The notes under the pieces: generated by a model
The model's database searches: none
Told to the model about the DNA's origin: nothing
The model's input: the letters and a program-made list of their open reading frames with translations, nothing else
From: a virus
Virus record (IMG/VR): IMGVR_UViG_3300032053_003696
Span: 1-32,861 of that record
DNA length: 32,861 nucleotides
Strand: one strand, 5' to 3'
Program-made: the position numbers and the translations under genes
In this document: positions 23,931 to 31,345 of the stretch, piece by piece
How positions within the stretch are numbered: the first letter of the stretch is position 1
Layout of the letters: the number at the start of each line of letters is the position of its first letter

Positions 23931-24101
23931 CTACTTCATCACGAAGTTGGGTTGAACGTCCACGCGCTCGCCAAGGTGCCTCGCGTGGACTCGCAGCAGC
24001 TTGTCGCCGCATTTCGGGCACACCGCCAAAGCGACGCCGCGAGCGCCGCACCACAAGTAAATCAGCAGGCACCGAGTGCAGCGACCTTTGTGCTCGCGCA
24101 T
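23931..24101 (-). CDS. Zinc-ribbon protein (56 residues)
   Basis: 56 residues from ATG 24101, five bases after the previous stop; a GTG at 24122 in frame is an alternative. Two CxxC knuckles, CTRC at 8-11 and CPKC about 28-31, define a zinc ribbon. The gene is in the accessory operon directly upstream of the SpeD-like gene. Function unknown. Confidence 0.6.
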   Translation of the reverse strand: MREHKGRCTRCLLIYLWCGARGVALAVCPKCGDKLLRVHARHLGERVDVQPNFVMK

Positions 24102-24106
24102 ATTGG

Positions 24107-24655
24107 TCAAATTCCCGCCCACCTTCGGCGCTCCGGCGGTGTGGTAAGCCGCCGCAACTCCGCTCGGATGAGTCGGTCAGACGTTAGCAGCCGACCGACT
24201 CGGTCTCGCTCGCTTTGCAGTTCGGCCCGCAGCGTTGCGATCACCGCCGTCGCATCTGCAAACTCGACGCCCATCTGTTGCAAGTCCATCAGCGCATCGT
24301 CAAGCTCGGCCCTGACGTTGTCGGTGGCCCGTTCCTGCCCGAGCAACGCAGCGCCGAGCCGCCGGATCTCGGCCTCCGGGTCGTCCTCGTCGCCCACCAG
24401 TTGCTTGAGCGCGTTGGCGAAGTCCGGTTGCGTCCAGCCTTTGTCGCGCAGCCGTTGGACCTCGCGCTCGGCCATCTCGGCCATCTCGACCAGCGGAACC
24501 GGCGGCTCGACAGGTGCCTTGACGCTTTGGACCGAGCAGCAAACCGAGCACTCGTAGCCGAGCCGCCCTCGCGCCGTGGCCTGAGCGCCGAGGCATCGGT
24601 GCATCGTGGACGCCGCGCACCGAGCGCAATCGAGCTTTGGGTACAGATTGATCAT
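24107..24655 (-). CDS. Cysteine-rich N-terminus plus coiled-coil protein (182 residues)
   Basis: ATG 24655 is chosen because it overlaps the stop of a 32-residue gene by ATGA. Residues 10-13 (CARC) and 36-40 (CSVCC) form a probable zinc site. From about residue 60 the protein is helical with heptad character (EMAEMAEREVQRLRDKGW, VRAELDDALMDLQQMG, ATLRAELQSERDRVGRLL) and ends basic. It may be a zinc-anchored coiled-coil scaffold. No family recognised. Confidence 0.6.
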   Translation of the reverse strand: MINLYPKLDCARCAASTMHRCLGAQATARGRLGYECSVCCSVQSVKAPVEPPVPLVEMAEMAEREVQRLRDKGWTQPDFANALKQLVGDEDDPEAEIRRLGAALLGQERATDNVRAELDDALMDLQQMGVEFADATAVIATLRAELQSERDRVGRLLTSDRLIRAELRRLTTPPERRRWAGI

Positions 24656-24750
24656 GGTGCCGACCCGCCTGTCGCAGCCAGCGCCAGAACCACCAGGAAC
24701 GCCGCGCACGCCGCGAGTTCGACCAGGCACCACACCGCCCGCCGGATCAC
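24652..24750 (-). CDS. Membrane microprotein (32 residues)
   Basis: GTG 24750 overlaps the preceding stop by GTGA, and its TGA (24654-24652) overlaps the next ATG by ATGA. The product starts VIRRAVWCLVELAACAAF and continues as a hydrophobic helix through LVVLALAATGG, with two arginines at the cytoplasmic end. Perfect coupling on both sides and a clean single transmembrane segment make it likely to be real although very short. Such proteins can be membrane-targeting regulators, superinfection-exclusion peptides or holin helpers; function unknown. Confidence 0.6.
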   Translation of the reverse strand: MIRRAVWCLVELAACAAFLVVLALAATGGSAP

Positions 24751-25490
24751 GCTTCACCGCCCGGAGCGCCGGTCAAAGTCGAGGCATCGAGCGCCAAGTC
24801 CCACGGGCAAAGCGACGACATGAGTCCGCTGACCTTCAACATGGAAGCGCCATAAAGCATCCGCTCGACGTTCGACTTCGGTGCCACGCTGACATCGATT
24901 CCAAACTCCGACGCCGCCACATAGCAGGTCGCCTTGATCGCCTTCGCGATCAGAACCTCAAACTCGGTCTCGTGGTCCTGTCCGCACGCGCACGATCCGA
25001 CCGCCGACGCCTCCAGCATCAGCATGGTCGCTTGGACCGCAGAGTTCGCCTGTTTCGACCAGTCGGGAATCACCAGCGCCCGCAGGCGCAGCGCGTGACG
25101 CTTGTGGGCTATCGGATTCGCCGGATGCGACGGGAAGTTCGGAGGCCATACGTCGCCCCGCTTGGCCCACATTTCCGACGACCAGCCGATCACGCTATCC
25201 GACAGCGTTCGCCAGCAGACGATCGACTGCTCCGGCTTCTTGTCTTCGCCGTAGCAGCCTTCCAGGGCGTTCCAAACCGCGAACCAGCGCACCGAGCGCG
25301 GGACACGAGCGAACGCCGCGACCATGTTCGCATCCATCGGGTGCAGCGCGCCGCTGTCCCATGCCTCAGCCACACCACCGAGGTCGTGCGCGTCGGACTC
25401 AAAACTGATCGCGTCCTCGGCGGATACGCCAGCCCCGATCAGCATGGCCTGCAAACCGTCGTCCTTGATCACTTGTCGTACACTTCGCAT
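24747..25490 (-). CDS. Unknown protein (247 residues)
   Basis: Start taken at ATG 25490; a TTG at 25496 in frame is closer to the GGGAAGG site (five versus eleven bases), so a start two residues earlier is possible. The sequence is mixed helical with tryptophans (WDSGALHPMDANMVAAF, VRWFAVWNALEGCYGEDKK), a CACGQDH cysteine/histidine cluster and a helical C-terminus. An 80-base gap before it is the only break in the accessory operon. I do not recognise the family. Confidence 0.6.
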   Translation of the reverse strand: MRSVRQVIKDDGLQAMLIGAGVSAEDAISFESDAHDLGGVAEAWDSGALHPMDANMVAAFARVPRSVRWFAVWNALEGCYGEDKKPEQSIVCWRTLSDSVIGWSSEMWAKRGDVWPPNFPSHPANPIAHKRHALRLRALVIPDWSKQANSAVQATMLMLEASAVGSCACGQDHETEFEVLIAKAIKATCYVAASEFGIDVSVAPKSNVERMLYGASMLKVSGLMSSLCPWDLALDASTLTGAPGGEA

Positions 25491-25578
25491 TTTCAATTCA
25501 GCCTTCCCGTCGGCACATTACCGACAACGCACCTTCGCATGCACGGCTTCCAGCGGTCAACAAACCATGCGCCAGAAG

Positions 25579-25878
25579 CTACTGAGCGCCGCTTGTAGCC
25601 GCCGCGACGCGCAGCAGGTTATGGCGCATCGCTCGCTTGCAAAGCGCCTTCCAGGCACGCCGAGAGCGTGGCGTGTCCTGGTGTCGGTGCTGCTGCAAGC
25701 CAGCGATGATGAGCCGGGTCGCCGGAGTTCGCACGCGCTCCCAGACGATTTCCATGTTGGGAGCGCCAGCGGCGACCTTGGCCTTGGCGGCTTGGATTCG
25801 GCGGTCCTCGGCTTCCAGCTTCGCCGCAAGCGCACGAATCTGAGCCAGGGTCGGAGCCGGTTGCTTGAACGCTTCCAT
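25579..25878 (-). CDS. Small helical protein (99 residues)
   Basis: 99 residues from ATG 25878, joined to the preceding gene by TGATG. It has an N-terminal helix (LAQIRALAAKLEAEDRRIQA) and a strongly basic C-terminal half (HQDTPRSRRAWKALCKRAM), suggesting nucleic-acid contact. It precedes the 80-base gap. Function unknown. Confidence 0.55.
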   Translation of the reverse strand: MEAFKQPAPTLAQIRALAAKLEAEDRRIQAAKAKVAAGAPNMEIVWERVRTPATRLIIAGLQQHRHQDTPRSRRAWKALCKRAMRHNLLRVAAATSGAQ

Positions 25879-26207
25879 CAGGCGTCCCACTCCGCGAGCA
25901 CGCGGTCGGTGCGTTGTAGCGCCGCGAAAATCGCTTCCGACGCCCGTTCTCCGACCTCGGAACGCACGACGTCCGATAGCTCCTGCAGCGCCAGAATCGG
26001 CTGATCGAGTCCAGCTACGTCGGCAAGGTGCCAGCGAAGCGCGACGCACGCCGCCCGGAGCGCCGATGCCTCGGCTTTGAGAAAATGCCCATCGCCGGGA
26101 AAGTCGCCTTTCGCCAGCTTGGATTCCCGATAGTCGGCCATGCGCTCAAGCTGCGCGAGCTTCCCCGAAACTCGCTCGATGACTGGTCGTTCGTTTTCAC
26201 TTGTCAT
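25878..26207 (-). CDS. Unknown helical protein after TerS candidate (109 residues)
   Basis: 109 residues from ATG 26207, one base after the preceding stop. All-helical appearance: ERVSGKLAQLERMADYRE, FLKAEASALRAACVALRW, SDVVRSEVGERASEAIF. Coupled at its end to the next gene by TGATG. No known motif; may be a DNA-binding or regulatory helper. Confidence 0.55.
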   Translation of the reverse strand: MTSENERPVIERVSGKLAQLERMADYRESKLAKGDFPGDGHFLKAEASALRAACVALRWHLADVAGLDQPILALQELSDVVRSEVGERASEAIFAALQRTDRVLAEWDA

Positions 26208-26208
26208 G

Positions 26209-26766
26209 TCAGTGCCTCGTCAAAGGAAAGACGAACCCCGGAGCTTCGGTCGCTGCTCCTGCGCCGTTTGTCGGTGTCGGTGATTCCTCCGGCCAGCAGC
26301 CGTGCGCCAGGTAGTATTGAATCTCGGCTGGCGGTCGCCCCGCCGCGTCGCGGTCCCAATCGGATTCTATGTCGGCATCGCTTCTGGCGTCGCTCACATC
26401 CACCTTGATCGCCCGATTGTAGCCTTCCACGTCTGCGATGGCCTTGAGCACGCCGAGGCCGACCGCCAGCTTGCCATCGAGCCACGCTCGCTCATACAGG
26501 CGCGCCAGCGACCGGATATGGCCTTGCCGCCGCCTTGCGATCCCGGTGCTCATCGCCTCGTCCACCGCCGCCTCAGCCTCGGCCAGCAGCCGCTTCGCAG
26601 CGTTCTGGCTCATCGAGTATTGCTGGCGCAGCAGCGCCGTGATTCGCCTCGGCAGAACCAAGCGCAGCATGGCCTCGTCGGCCAGCGCCAGCGCCTCGCC
26701 GCGCTCGTAAGCCGAGAGCGACGCATAGGACCGTGACTTCAGCTTGTCCTTTGTATCATCCGACAT
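26209..26766 (-). CDS. Terminase small subunit candidate
   Basis: 185 residues from ATG 26766, overlapping the previous gene by 11 bases. Residues about 35-70 form a helix-turn-helix-like region (RRITALLRQQYSMSQNAAKR), followed by a long helical pair (RRRQGHIRSLARLYERAWLD, KLAVGLGVLKAIADVEGYN) and a polar tail. This layout, DNA-binding N-terminus then oligomerising helices, is that of phage TerS proteins that select the packaging site. It is about 3 kb from the large subunit, separated by accessory genes. Another DNA-binding role cannot be ruled out. Confidence 0.55.
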   Translation of the reverse strand: MSDDTKDKLKSRSYASLSAYERGEALALADEAMLRLVLPRRITALLRQQYSMSQNAAKRLLAEAEAAVDEAMSTGIARRRQGHIRSLARLYERAWLDGKLAVGLGVLKAIADVEGYNRAIKVDVSDARSDADIESDWDRDAAGRPPAEIQYYLAHGCWPEESPTPTNGAGAATEAPGFVFPLTRH

Positions 26767-26941
26767 ACGAAACCTCTTTGAGCCTGAGCGCGTTGACCGG
26801 CACTTCGAATGCTATTGCGCATCCCTGGCACGACCAAACGTCGGGCTTCTGTGGATCGCACGGCTGACGCCGGGACGATCGAGCGGTTTTCCTGGTGCCG
26901 CAAACCGGGCACGGGTGGGCGTTGGAATACTGGATCAGCAT
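26756..26941 (-). CDS. Zinc-ribbon protein (61 residues)
   Basis: 61 residues from ATG 26941, one base after the preceding stop (TAACATG). CPVC at 11-14 and CQGC about 38-41, with another cysteine at 28, give a treble-clef or zinc-ribbon pattern. The C-terminus ends in VPVNALRLKEVSYVG. It overlaps the TerS candidate by 11 bases. Function unknown. Confidence 0.6.
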   Translation of the reverse strand: MLIQYSNAHPCPVCGTRKTARSSRRQPCDPQKPDVWSCQGCAIAFEVPVNALRLKEVSYVG

Positions 26942-26942
26942 G

Positions 26943-27212
26943 TTATCGACGCCTTCGGTGAGCCGCAGCGTTTGGGCATGTGGCGAAGTGCGACGTGTAT
27001 CTGTCGCCGCTCTCCGGTGTTACCCGGAGCGAGGAAACGTGGAGCGCCCGCATCGGCTCGTCGTAGCTTTCCTGGTCCTCGGGCATTCCCTCGGGAGCGC
27101 GGAGCACCATCACGCCAGCCGTGTCGGGCATGGCGTCGAGCGGGATCGCCTTTCCGTTGACCGTGACGGCCCAGAATATCAACGCATGGCAGGACTTGCA
27201 TGGAACGCTCAT
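26943..27212 (-). CDS. Zinc-binding protein (89 residues)
   Basis: 89 residues from ATG 27212, overlapping the preceding stop by ATGA. It starts MSVPCKSCHALIFWAVTVN; the CxxC at 5-8 pairs with a C-terminal HFATCPNAAAH, a pattern (CxxC, GKAIPLDAMPD, then H-x3-C-x4-H) that I have seen in small actinobacterial and phage proteins of unknown function. Likely a structural zinc site. Role unknown. Confidence 0.6.
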   Translation of the reverse strand: MSVPCKSCHALIFWAVTVNGKAIPLDAMPDTAGVMVLRAPEGMPEDQESYDEPMRALHVSSLRVTPESGDRYTSHFATCPNAAAHRRRR

Positions 27213-27574
27213 CTCCGCGCCTTTGACAGCATTGACGGTGCCTTGTGTACTGGTCCCCCGGTGCCGTCGCCCCACAAGGAAGCCTTCTCTTTCTTCCCCG
27301 TGATGGCTCGCAGGGCGTTGCGAGCAATGATCCCCGGCTTCTCCGTGTGGTAATGGTCGGTCCACGGCCCAGGTTCATCACAGTCATCAGGACAGCGTTG
27401 ATCGCGGATCGCTACAAGCGCAGCCATCGCGACCGCAAGCTGGCTTGCAATACGCGCCGGGTTCATGTCCTCCGCGCCTTTCGCAGCGTCCTGTTCGCGC
27501 TGCTTCGTTTGACGGGCATCGTGGAACACCGCGTCCATGAACCCGCTCACCTCGGATGGCTCGCGCTCGTTCAT
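27209..27574 (-). CDS. Unknown protein (121 residues)
   Basis: 121 residues from ATG 27574, coupled by ATGA on both sides. N-terminal acidic/helical part (REPSEVSGFMDAVFHDAR), a central helix (RIASQLAVAMAALVAIRDQ) and a CPDDC motif at about 61-65. No family is recognised. Confidence 0.55.
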   Translation of the reverse strand: MNEREPSEVSGFMDAVFHDARQTKQREQDAAKGAEDMNPARIASQLAVAMAALVAIRDQRCPDDCDEPGPWTDHYHTEKPGIIARNALRAITGKKEKASLWGDGTGGPVHKAPSMLSKARR

Positions 27575-28068
27575 GCGCCCACCGTGATCCAGCGCATCAG
27601 CGCCTTCGCCTGAGCGCCGTGCAGGTCGCCGCGAGTCTCCTCGACGTTCCGGTTCGGCAGTTCTGCGTGGTCGTGGAAATGGTCGTGGCACTTCCGGCAA
27701 AGCGGAACCACCGAAAAGTCACTCGCTTTCTGACCGACACCTCGCGAGCCGTAGTGATGAGGATCACTCGGACCTGGATTCGCGCAGCCTGCACACGGCA
27801 TCGCCCGAATGAACGCGAGATACTTTTCAGACCGCGCCGGTCCTCGATCTGGCGCTCGATGTTCCTGCACGAGCTTGCGCACGCGCACCCTGCGAATGTG
27901 CGGCGAGCGCAGCCGGTGAACCACCAGCCAGTCGGTCTTCTTCAACCGAATGGCGTAGTCAGCGAGGCCGACGCCCTCCACCGTTCCAACGTGCCACCGA
28001 CTGTCGGTTACTCCGGCATGCGTGCCGATTCGACATTCAACCTCGTCGCCGATGCTAAACAGCTTCAT
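27571..28068 (-). CDS. HNH nuclease-like protein with SH3-like N-terminal domain
   Basis: 165 residues from ATG 28068, overlapping the previous gene by 14 bases. Residues 1-65 resemble an SH3/KOW barrel (FSIGDEVECRIGTHAGV, WHVGTVEGVGLADYAIRLKK). Residues 80-135 form an HNH-type metal site: CAGC at 92-95, DPHHYG with H104 and H105, and PLCRKCHDHFH at 123-132. This resembles Ref/DUF968-type phage nucleases. HNH proteins near terminase genes assist DNA cleavage in packaging in some phages; a recombination role is the alternative. Confidence 0.7.
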   Translation of the reverse strand: MKLFSIGDEVECRIGTHAGVTDSRWHVGTVEGVGLADYAIRLKKTDWLVVHRLRSPHIRRVRVRKLVQEHRAPDRGPARSEKYLAFIRAMPCAGCANPGPSDPHHYGSRGVGQKASDFSVVPLCRKCHDHFHDHAELPNRNVEETRGDLHGAQAKALMRWITVGA

Positions 28069-28438
28069 TCGTTTCGCCTTTCCGCGCCTCGTGGTGCGCA
28101 ATGAACACTAGCACGCTGTCGACACTTAGAGCGCCAAGAAACACGCGCCGCTGCCAGCACACCGCCCGCAATCGCGTTTTCAGACGTGTGAAAACGAACG
28201 CGCAATGTGCGCAAGCCACTTCGCCATCCCGCAGGTCGAGTCCTATCTCGCAGCCGCAGCCGCATCGGTTCGGTCTGTGAACAAGCGCCGCCGCGTATCC
28301 GCACCCTGGACACGGGACAATGACTCGGCGTTTCTGGGCGTCGAGAATCTGATCGCGTAACAGATTCACCGCACGCTTCCGCTCGTCGTGGTCAACGACC
28401 GGAGCCGGAGCCGGAGCCGCTTTGGGTGCGCGCTTCAT
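28055..28438 (-). CDS. Zinc-ribbon protein (127 residues)
   Basis: 127 residues from ATG 28438, ATGA overlap with the gene before. After a Pro/Ala-rich N-terminus it shows CPGC (43-46), a CGCGC cluster near 58-62 and CAHC near 76-79: two CxxC knuckles with extra cysteines, so probably one or two zinc ribbons. The C-terminal half is helical (LKTRLRAVCWQRRVFLGAL). Role unknown, likely nucleic-acid or protein binding. Confidence 0.6.
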   Translation of the reverse strand: MKRAPKAAPAPAPVVDHDERKRAVNLLRDQILDAQKRRVIVPCPGCGYAAALVHRPNRCGCGCEIGLDLRDGEVACAHCAFVFTRLKTRLRAVCWQRRVFLGALSVDSVLVFIAHHEARKGETNEAV

Positions 28439-28719
28439 CGCTTCACCGGGTTGAACTCGATGGCCTGCTCCAACATCTCGTTGTCCACTCCGGGCTTCCC
28501 GTGGAGCGCCGCGTATACCGCCGACTCACCCGCCATCGACGCGAGGTCGACATAGGCTGCGACGGCTTCCTCGGCTCCCAGAAAAAACGACTCGAGTTCG
28601 TCTACGAGCGCCGCTCGGTCGCCCGGATCGATTTCATCGACAGGAACCCGGAAGCGAGCGCGACATGCCGAGTCATGCAGCAGCCTTGTGATCGCGTTCT
28701 TCAGGTCTGACTTTTCCAT
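28435..28719 (-). CDS. Unknown acidic helical protein (94 residues)
   Basis: ATG 28719 has GGAGG four bases upstream, which fixes the start; the gene overlaps its upstream neighbour by 19 bases. The product is acidic and helical (EIDPGDRAALVDELESFFL, EEAVAAYVDLASMAGES). Small acidic phage proteins sometimes mimic DNA or bind host enzymes, but nothing here proves that. Function unknown. Confidence 0.55.
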   Translation of the reverse strand: MEKSDLKNAITRLLHDSACRARFRVPVDEIDPGDRAALVDELESFFLGAEEAVAAYVDLASMAGESAVYAALHGKPGVDNEMLEQAIEFNPVKR

Positions 28720-28982
28720 TGAACCTCCACCTTCGGAGCGAACCCACAGCGGTCTCGCACGACACGCCGCACGCGGTCGCGCACGTCGGCCCGCACGATC
28801 AGGTGTACCAGCCCAACGCCGAGCCACGCCCACCGAGAGATCGGAACAGCCACGTCGAGCGTGCCATTGTGACGCAGCGCGACGCTGGCATCGCTTGGCA
28901 GCACCAGCCGTGCCACGCCGAGCGCAACGCGCCAGCGTGCCTGATCCAGCCTGCGAGGCAACGACCACGGATCGTAAGTCAT
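28701..28982 (-). CDS. Unknown basic protein with hydrophobic segment (93 residues)
   Basis: 93 residues from ATG 28982, ATGA overlap with the previous gene. Basic overall with a partly hydrophobic stretch (ISRWAWLGVGLVHLIVRAD) that is too short and charged-flanked to be a sure membrane helix. Follows a cell-wall-hydrolase-like gene by one gene; a lysis role is only a possibility. Confidence 0.5.
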   Translation of the reverse strand: MTYDPWSLPRRLDQARWRVALGVARLVLPSDASVALRHNGTLDVAVPISRWAWLGVGLVHLIVRADVRDRVRRVVRDRCGFAPKVEVQWKSQT

Positions 28983-29179
28983 GCCCAGAGTCCACCTCTG
29001 ACCGCCGACGCGAGCCGCGCAGCGACCGCCGACATGCGTTCCGTTAAGCGCCACCGCTTCGCCGGGACGTGACGAAGCGCCCGCAGGCTCTTTCCAGGCA
29101 TCGAAAACGGAACCGACTCGATATCGCGCATCGCTTCGATGGACCGCCTGCACAACGCTTCACGCTCGTTCTGAGTCAT
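28979..29179 (-). CDS. Unknown small protein (66 residues)
   Basis: 66 residues from ATG 29179, coupled by ATGA at both ends. Helical and basic (NEREALCRRSIEAMRDIES, RLTERMSAVAARLASAVRG). Only coupling and composition support it; function unknown. Confidence 0.5.
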   Translation of the reverse strand: MTQNEREALCRRSIEAMRDIESVPFSMPGKSLRALRHVPAKRWRLTERMSAVAARLASAVRGGLWA

Positions 29180-29634
29180 CGCTTCGGTTCCCTCAAAAAC
29201 ACGTTCACCGTGCGTCCACAATAGACACGCTGGTATCCTTTTCTCAAAGCACGACGCAGCGCCTTCGGGTTCTGACGTTGCGGCGCTCGCCAGCCGGTCG
29301 CCGTGGGACACGGGTGCCGCGCTGCGCCACGCAGCACCATGCGCGCCCGCGCCGCGAGCTTCAGGCACTTGTCCTCCGGCCATTCCTTGCGCTCCGACCA
29401 TCCCTGCGGTCGAGTGCAGTCGGATCCGAGCGCCAGCAGCCACGGGTGGTGATCTGTCGCGTGCGACCACTTGTCGATTTCAACACGCACGACCTCCTGC
29501 AACGTGACGCCGCGCCGCTCCGACTTGGCGACCAGGATGGAGCCGATCGCGACGTGGTCCGGTGCCGACTCCCACCTTGCCTCGCCCCAAAAAACGCGCA
29601 TCAGCAGCGCGACCAGAACCGGGGTCGGCGTCAC
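29176..29634 (-). CDS. Cell-wall hydrolase-like protein (SleB-type candidate)
   Basis: 152 residues from ATG 29634, ATGA overlap. Residues 5-50 (VFWGEARWESAPDHVAIGSI, then LVAKSERRGVTLQEVV) resemble the start of SleB-type lytic transglycosylases, which carry a GEARGE motif with the catalytic Glu. The middle contains KWSHATDHHPWLLAL and the end is basic. No signal peptide or clear membrane segment precedes it and no obvious holin is adjacent. It could be an endolysin, but the match covers only the N-terminal motif. Confidence 0.45.
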   Translation of the reverse strand: MTPTPVLVALLMRVFWGEARWESAPDHVAIGSILVAKSERRGVTLQEVVRVEIDKWSHATDHHPWLLALGSDCTRPQGWSERKEWPEDKCLKLAARARMVLRGAARHPCPTATGWRAPQRQNPKALRRALRKGYQRVYCGRTVNVFLREPKR

Positions 29635-29828
29635 GGCACGCCACCCGAGCGCCGATGGGCCTCCTGCTCCTCAGCGCGAACACGCCGCGAGAGTTCGGTG
29701 TAGACGTCAGGCTCGCGCTGGTACGCCAGCGACACCAATTGCGAATCCGCATGGGTCGAGCGACCGCGCACGCTTCGACGAATCGCCTGCTCGACTGCTT
29801 CCCAATCGGTCTTCTTTGGAGCGTTCAT
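29631..29828 (-). CDS. Unknown small protein (65 residues)
   Basis: 65 residues from ATG 29828, overlapping both neighbours by ATGA. Charged helical sequence (WEAVEQAIRRSVRGRSTHA, REPDVYTELSRRVRAEEQ). No motif recognised; supported by coupling only. Confidence 0.5.
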   Translation of the reverse strand: MNAPKKTDWEAVEQAIRRSVRGRSTHADSQLVSLAYQREPDVYTELSRRVRAEEQEAHRRSGGVP

Positions 29829-30154
29829 AATTCCTCGGCCTTGGTTTTCGCCTTCGGTCGGTATTCGACCTGCTTCCGCTGCACGCCGCTCATATAACCT
29901 CGCCCATTAAGTAGCTGCAAGATGAGCGTCATCGTTGCCACCTTGCCGACGCGCACGAGGTCGATGGCGTAGTCGGCACCGAGTCGGTGATCGACCAGGG
30001 TCGGGTTCTCGGCGATCAGTTGGGCGCGCCGCGCTCGCGCTTTGCGAAGCGAGGAAAACCATTCGTCGAAGTCCTTGCCGTCGCTGTCGTTTTCGCCAGG
30101 TGCGATGTGCAGCCTGTAAACGACCCACCAGCCGTCACCAGGACGCTCGTTCAT
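29825..30154 (-). CDS. Unknown protein (109 residues)
   Basis: 109 residues from ATG 30154, chosen for its ATGA overlap with the zinc-ribbon gene. Starts with a WWVVYRLHIAPGENDSD strand, then a basic helix (SSLRKARARRAQLIAENP), a YAIDLVRVGKVATMTLILQL segment and a lysine-rich tail. Possibly a small nucleic-acid-binding protein; family unknown. Confidence 0.55.
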   Translation of the reverse strand: MNERPGDGWWVVYRLHIAPGENDSDGKDFDEWFSSLRKARARRAQLIAENPTLVDHRLGADYAIDLVRVGKVATMTLILQLLNGRGYMSGVQRKQVEYRPKAKTKAEEL

Positions 30155-30396
30155 GGCAGGTCCACCGACTGCGCGAACTGCGCGCCGCATTGTCTGCACC
30201 GGAAGTGATGCAGCGTGCCGAGCACGCCAAGCGACTCGCCATCGCCACCGCACACGCCGCAAAGCCGCAACTGCAGCCCATACTCCAATTCGTCGTCGGG
30301 AAGCTCTGCCTTGGCCTCGGCATCTGTATCGGTGTCGAGCCTCGGGTCCGTTACTAACGGACTGCGCCGCAACGTCATCTTCAATGCTTTGTTCAT
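30151..30396 (-). CDS. Zinc-ribbon protein (81 residues)
   Basis: 81 residues from ATG 30396 (ATGA overlap with the resolvase stop); longer in-frame starts at 30432 and 30414 would overlap further and are not needed. CGVC at 46-49 and CRQC at 67-70 form a zinc ribbon after an acidic segment (TDPRLDTDTDAEAKAELPDD). Coupled to the RuvC-like gene, perhaps as its partner; unproven. Confidence 0.6.
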   Translation of the reverse strand: MNKALKMTLRRSPLVTDPRLDTDTDAEAKAELPDDELEYGLQLRLCGVCGGDGESLGVLGTLHHFRCRQCGAQFAQSVDLP

Positions 30397-30971
30397 GCGC
30401 TCACCTTTGCCCATAGATCCGACACGACCCACTCGGATATCCCGAGCGCGTCGGCCATTCCTTCTTGCACCGGGCGGATCGCATCGATGAATGCCGAGCG
30501 ATGCGCCACGCCCGATTGCCGCGCATAGCGCATCGCCAGCGCCTTCCCGTTCTCGCGACCGACTCCAGCGCCGAGCTTACCCATGCGACGCCGGAGCGCC
30601 GCCTGCCACGTTGACGGAGCGACCCATAGAACCACCGTCGATTCGCCACGAGCCGATCGCACGCCAGCGGCATGCGCCACGACCGACGCCGCCGAGCGCG
30701 CAAGCCGGAGCGACGTCATCACGTTCGTCGACAGGTACTGAGCCTCGACCACATAAAGTCCGACAGCGTCAAGCGCATCAGCGTTCAGGGCGAGCAACGG
30801 AGGCGGGAACAGGTGGTAGAGCCGCATGAAGCCGACCGGCGACGCGGAGCCGCGCACCACCGCCGCGCCGAACTTGCCAGGGTCGATCGCAGCGAACGGC
30901 TGCTCGTGCAGCTTGCACAAGTCGACCGAATCCATCTTTCCGGGTCGGTATTCGATTGACGTGTAGCTCAT
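30393..30971 (-). CDS. RuvC-like Holliday-junction resolvase
   Basis: 192 residues from ATG 30971, ATGA overlap. RNase H-fold signs: FAAIDPGKFGAAVV with D30 on the first strand, LYVVEAQYLSTN with E76, a conserved helix (VMTSLRLARSAASVVAHAAG), and QEGMADALGI with D174 (E170 nearby). These match the acidic triad of RuvC-type nucleases, which cut four-way junctions. In phages such enzymes resolve branched replication or recombination DNA before packaging. Position near replication genes fits. Length is typical. Confidence 0.75.
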   Translation of the reverse strand: MSYTSIEYRPGKMDSVDLCKLHEQPFAAIDPGKFGAAVVRGSASPVGFMRLYHLFPPPLLALNADALDAVGLYVVEAQYLSTNVMTSLRLARSAASVVAHAAGVRSARGESTVVLWVAPSTWQAALRRRMGKLGAGVGRENGKALAMRYARQSGVAHRSAFIDAIRPVQEGMADALGISEWVVSDLWAKVSA

Positions 30972-31345
30972 TGGATCTGCTTTCCAGTGATCAGCCGAAT
31001 GTCGATCACGACCTGGCTCGACTCAGCCACCGACACGCTCATCGAGTGGACTCGCACGTCGGGGTTGAACGCCGCGTCGCGCTTTACCTCCTCCGGCGCA
31101 ACGGTAGACGACGACATCAGCCGTTGACGCACGGCATCGCGCACGAGCTTTCCGAGGTCGCCGCCGTCGCGGTTCATCATGTAACGAACCAACGACACGA
31201 GCTTGGGAACGTCGTTGACCGCAGCGCATAGGACGTAAGCACGCGCCATCGCCGGGTCCGCTTCGCCTTCCCGCGCCATCGCAGCGCGTTCCTCGACTTC
31301 AACCAGCCACGATTCATCGAGCAAGCGCCCTTCGTGGATCACCAT
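30968..31345 (-). CDS. Unknown protein (125 residues)
   Basis: 125 residues from ATG 31345, overlapping the preceding gene by seven bases. Upstream in-frame codons run through another gene and were not used. Acidic N-terminus (DESWLVEVEERAAMAREGE), a helical middle (AYVLCAAVNDVPKLVSLVRY) and a C-terminal strand pair (VHSMSVSVAESSQVVIDIRL). Function unknown. Confidence 0.55.
   Translation of the reverse strand: MVIHEGRLLDESWLVEVEERAAMAREGEADPAMARAYVLCAAVNDVPKLVSLVRYMMNRDGGDLGKLVRDAVRQRLMSSSTVAPEEVKRDAAFNPDVRVHSMSVSVAESSQVVIDIRLITGKQIQ

Noticed and set aside
25497-25578. Possible promoter in the 80-base gap (TTGACC present)
   Set aside because: No -10 box of the type seen elsewhere lies at 15-18 bases, so only the gap itself and a GGGAAGG ribosome site are supported.
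28701-28982. Holin next to the hydrolase-like gene
   Set aside because: The hydrophobic stretch is short and interrupted by charged residues; it does not make a convincing membrane helix.
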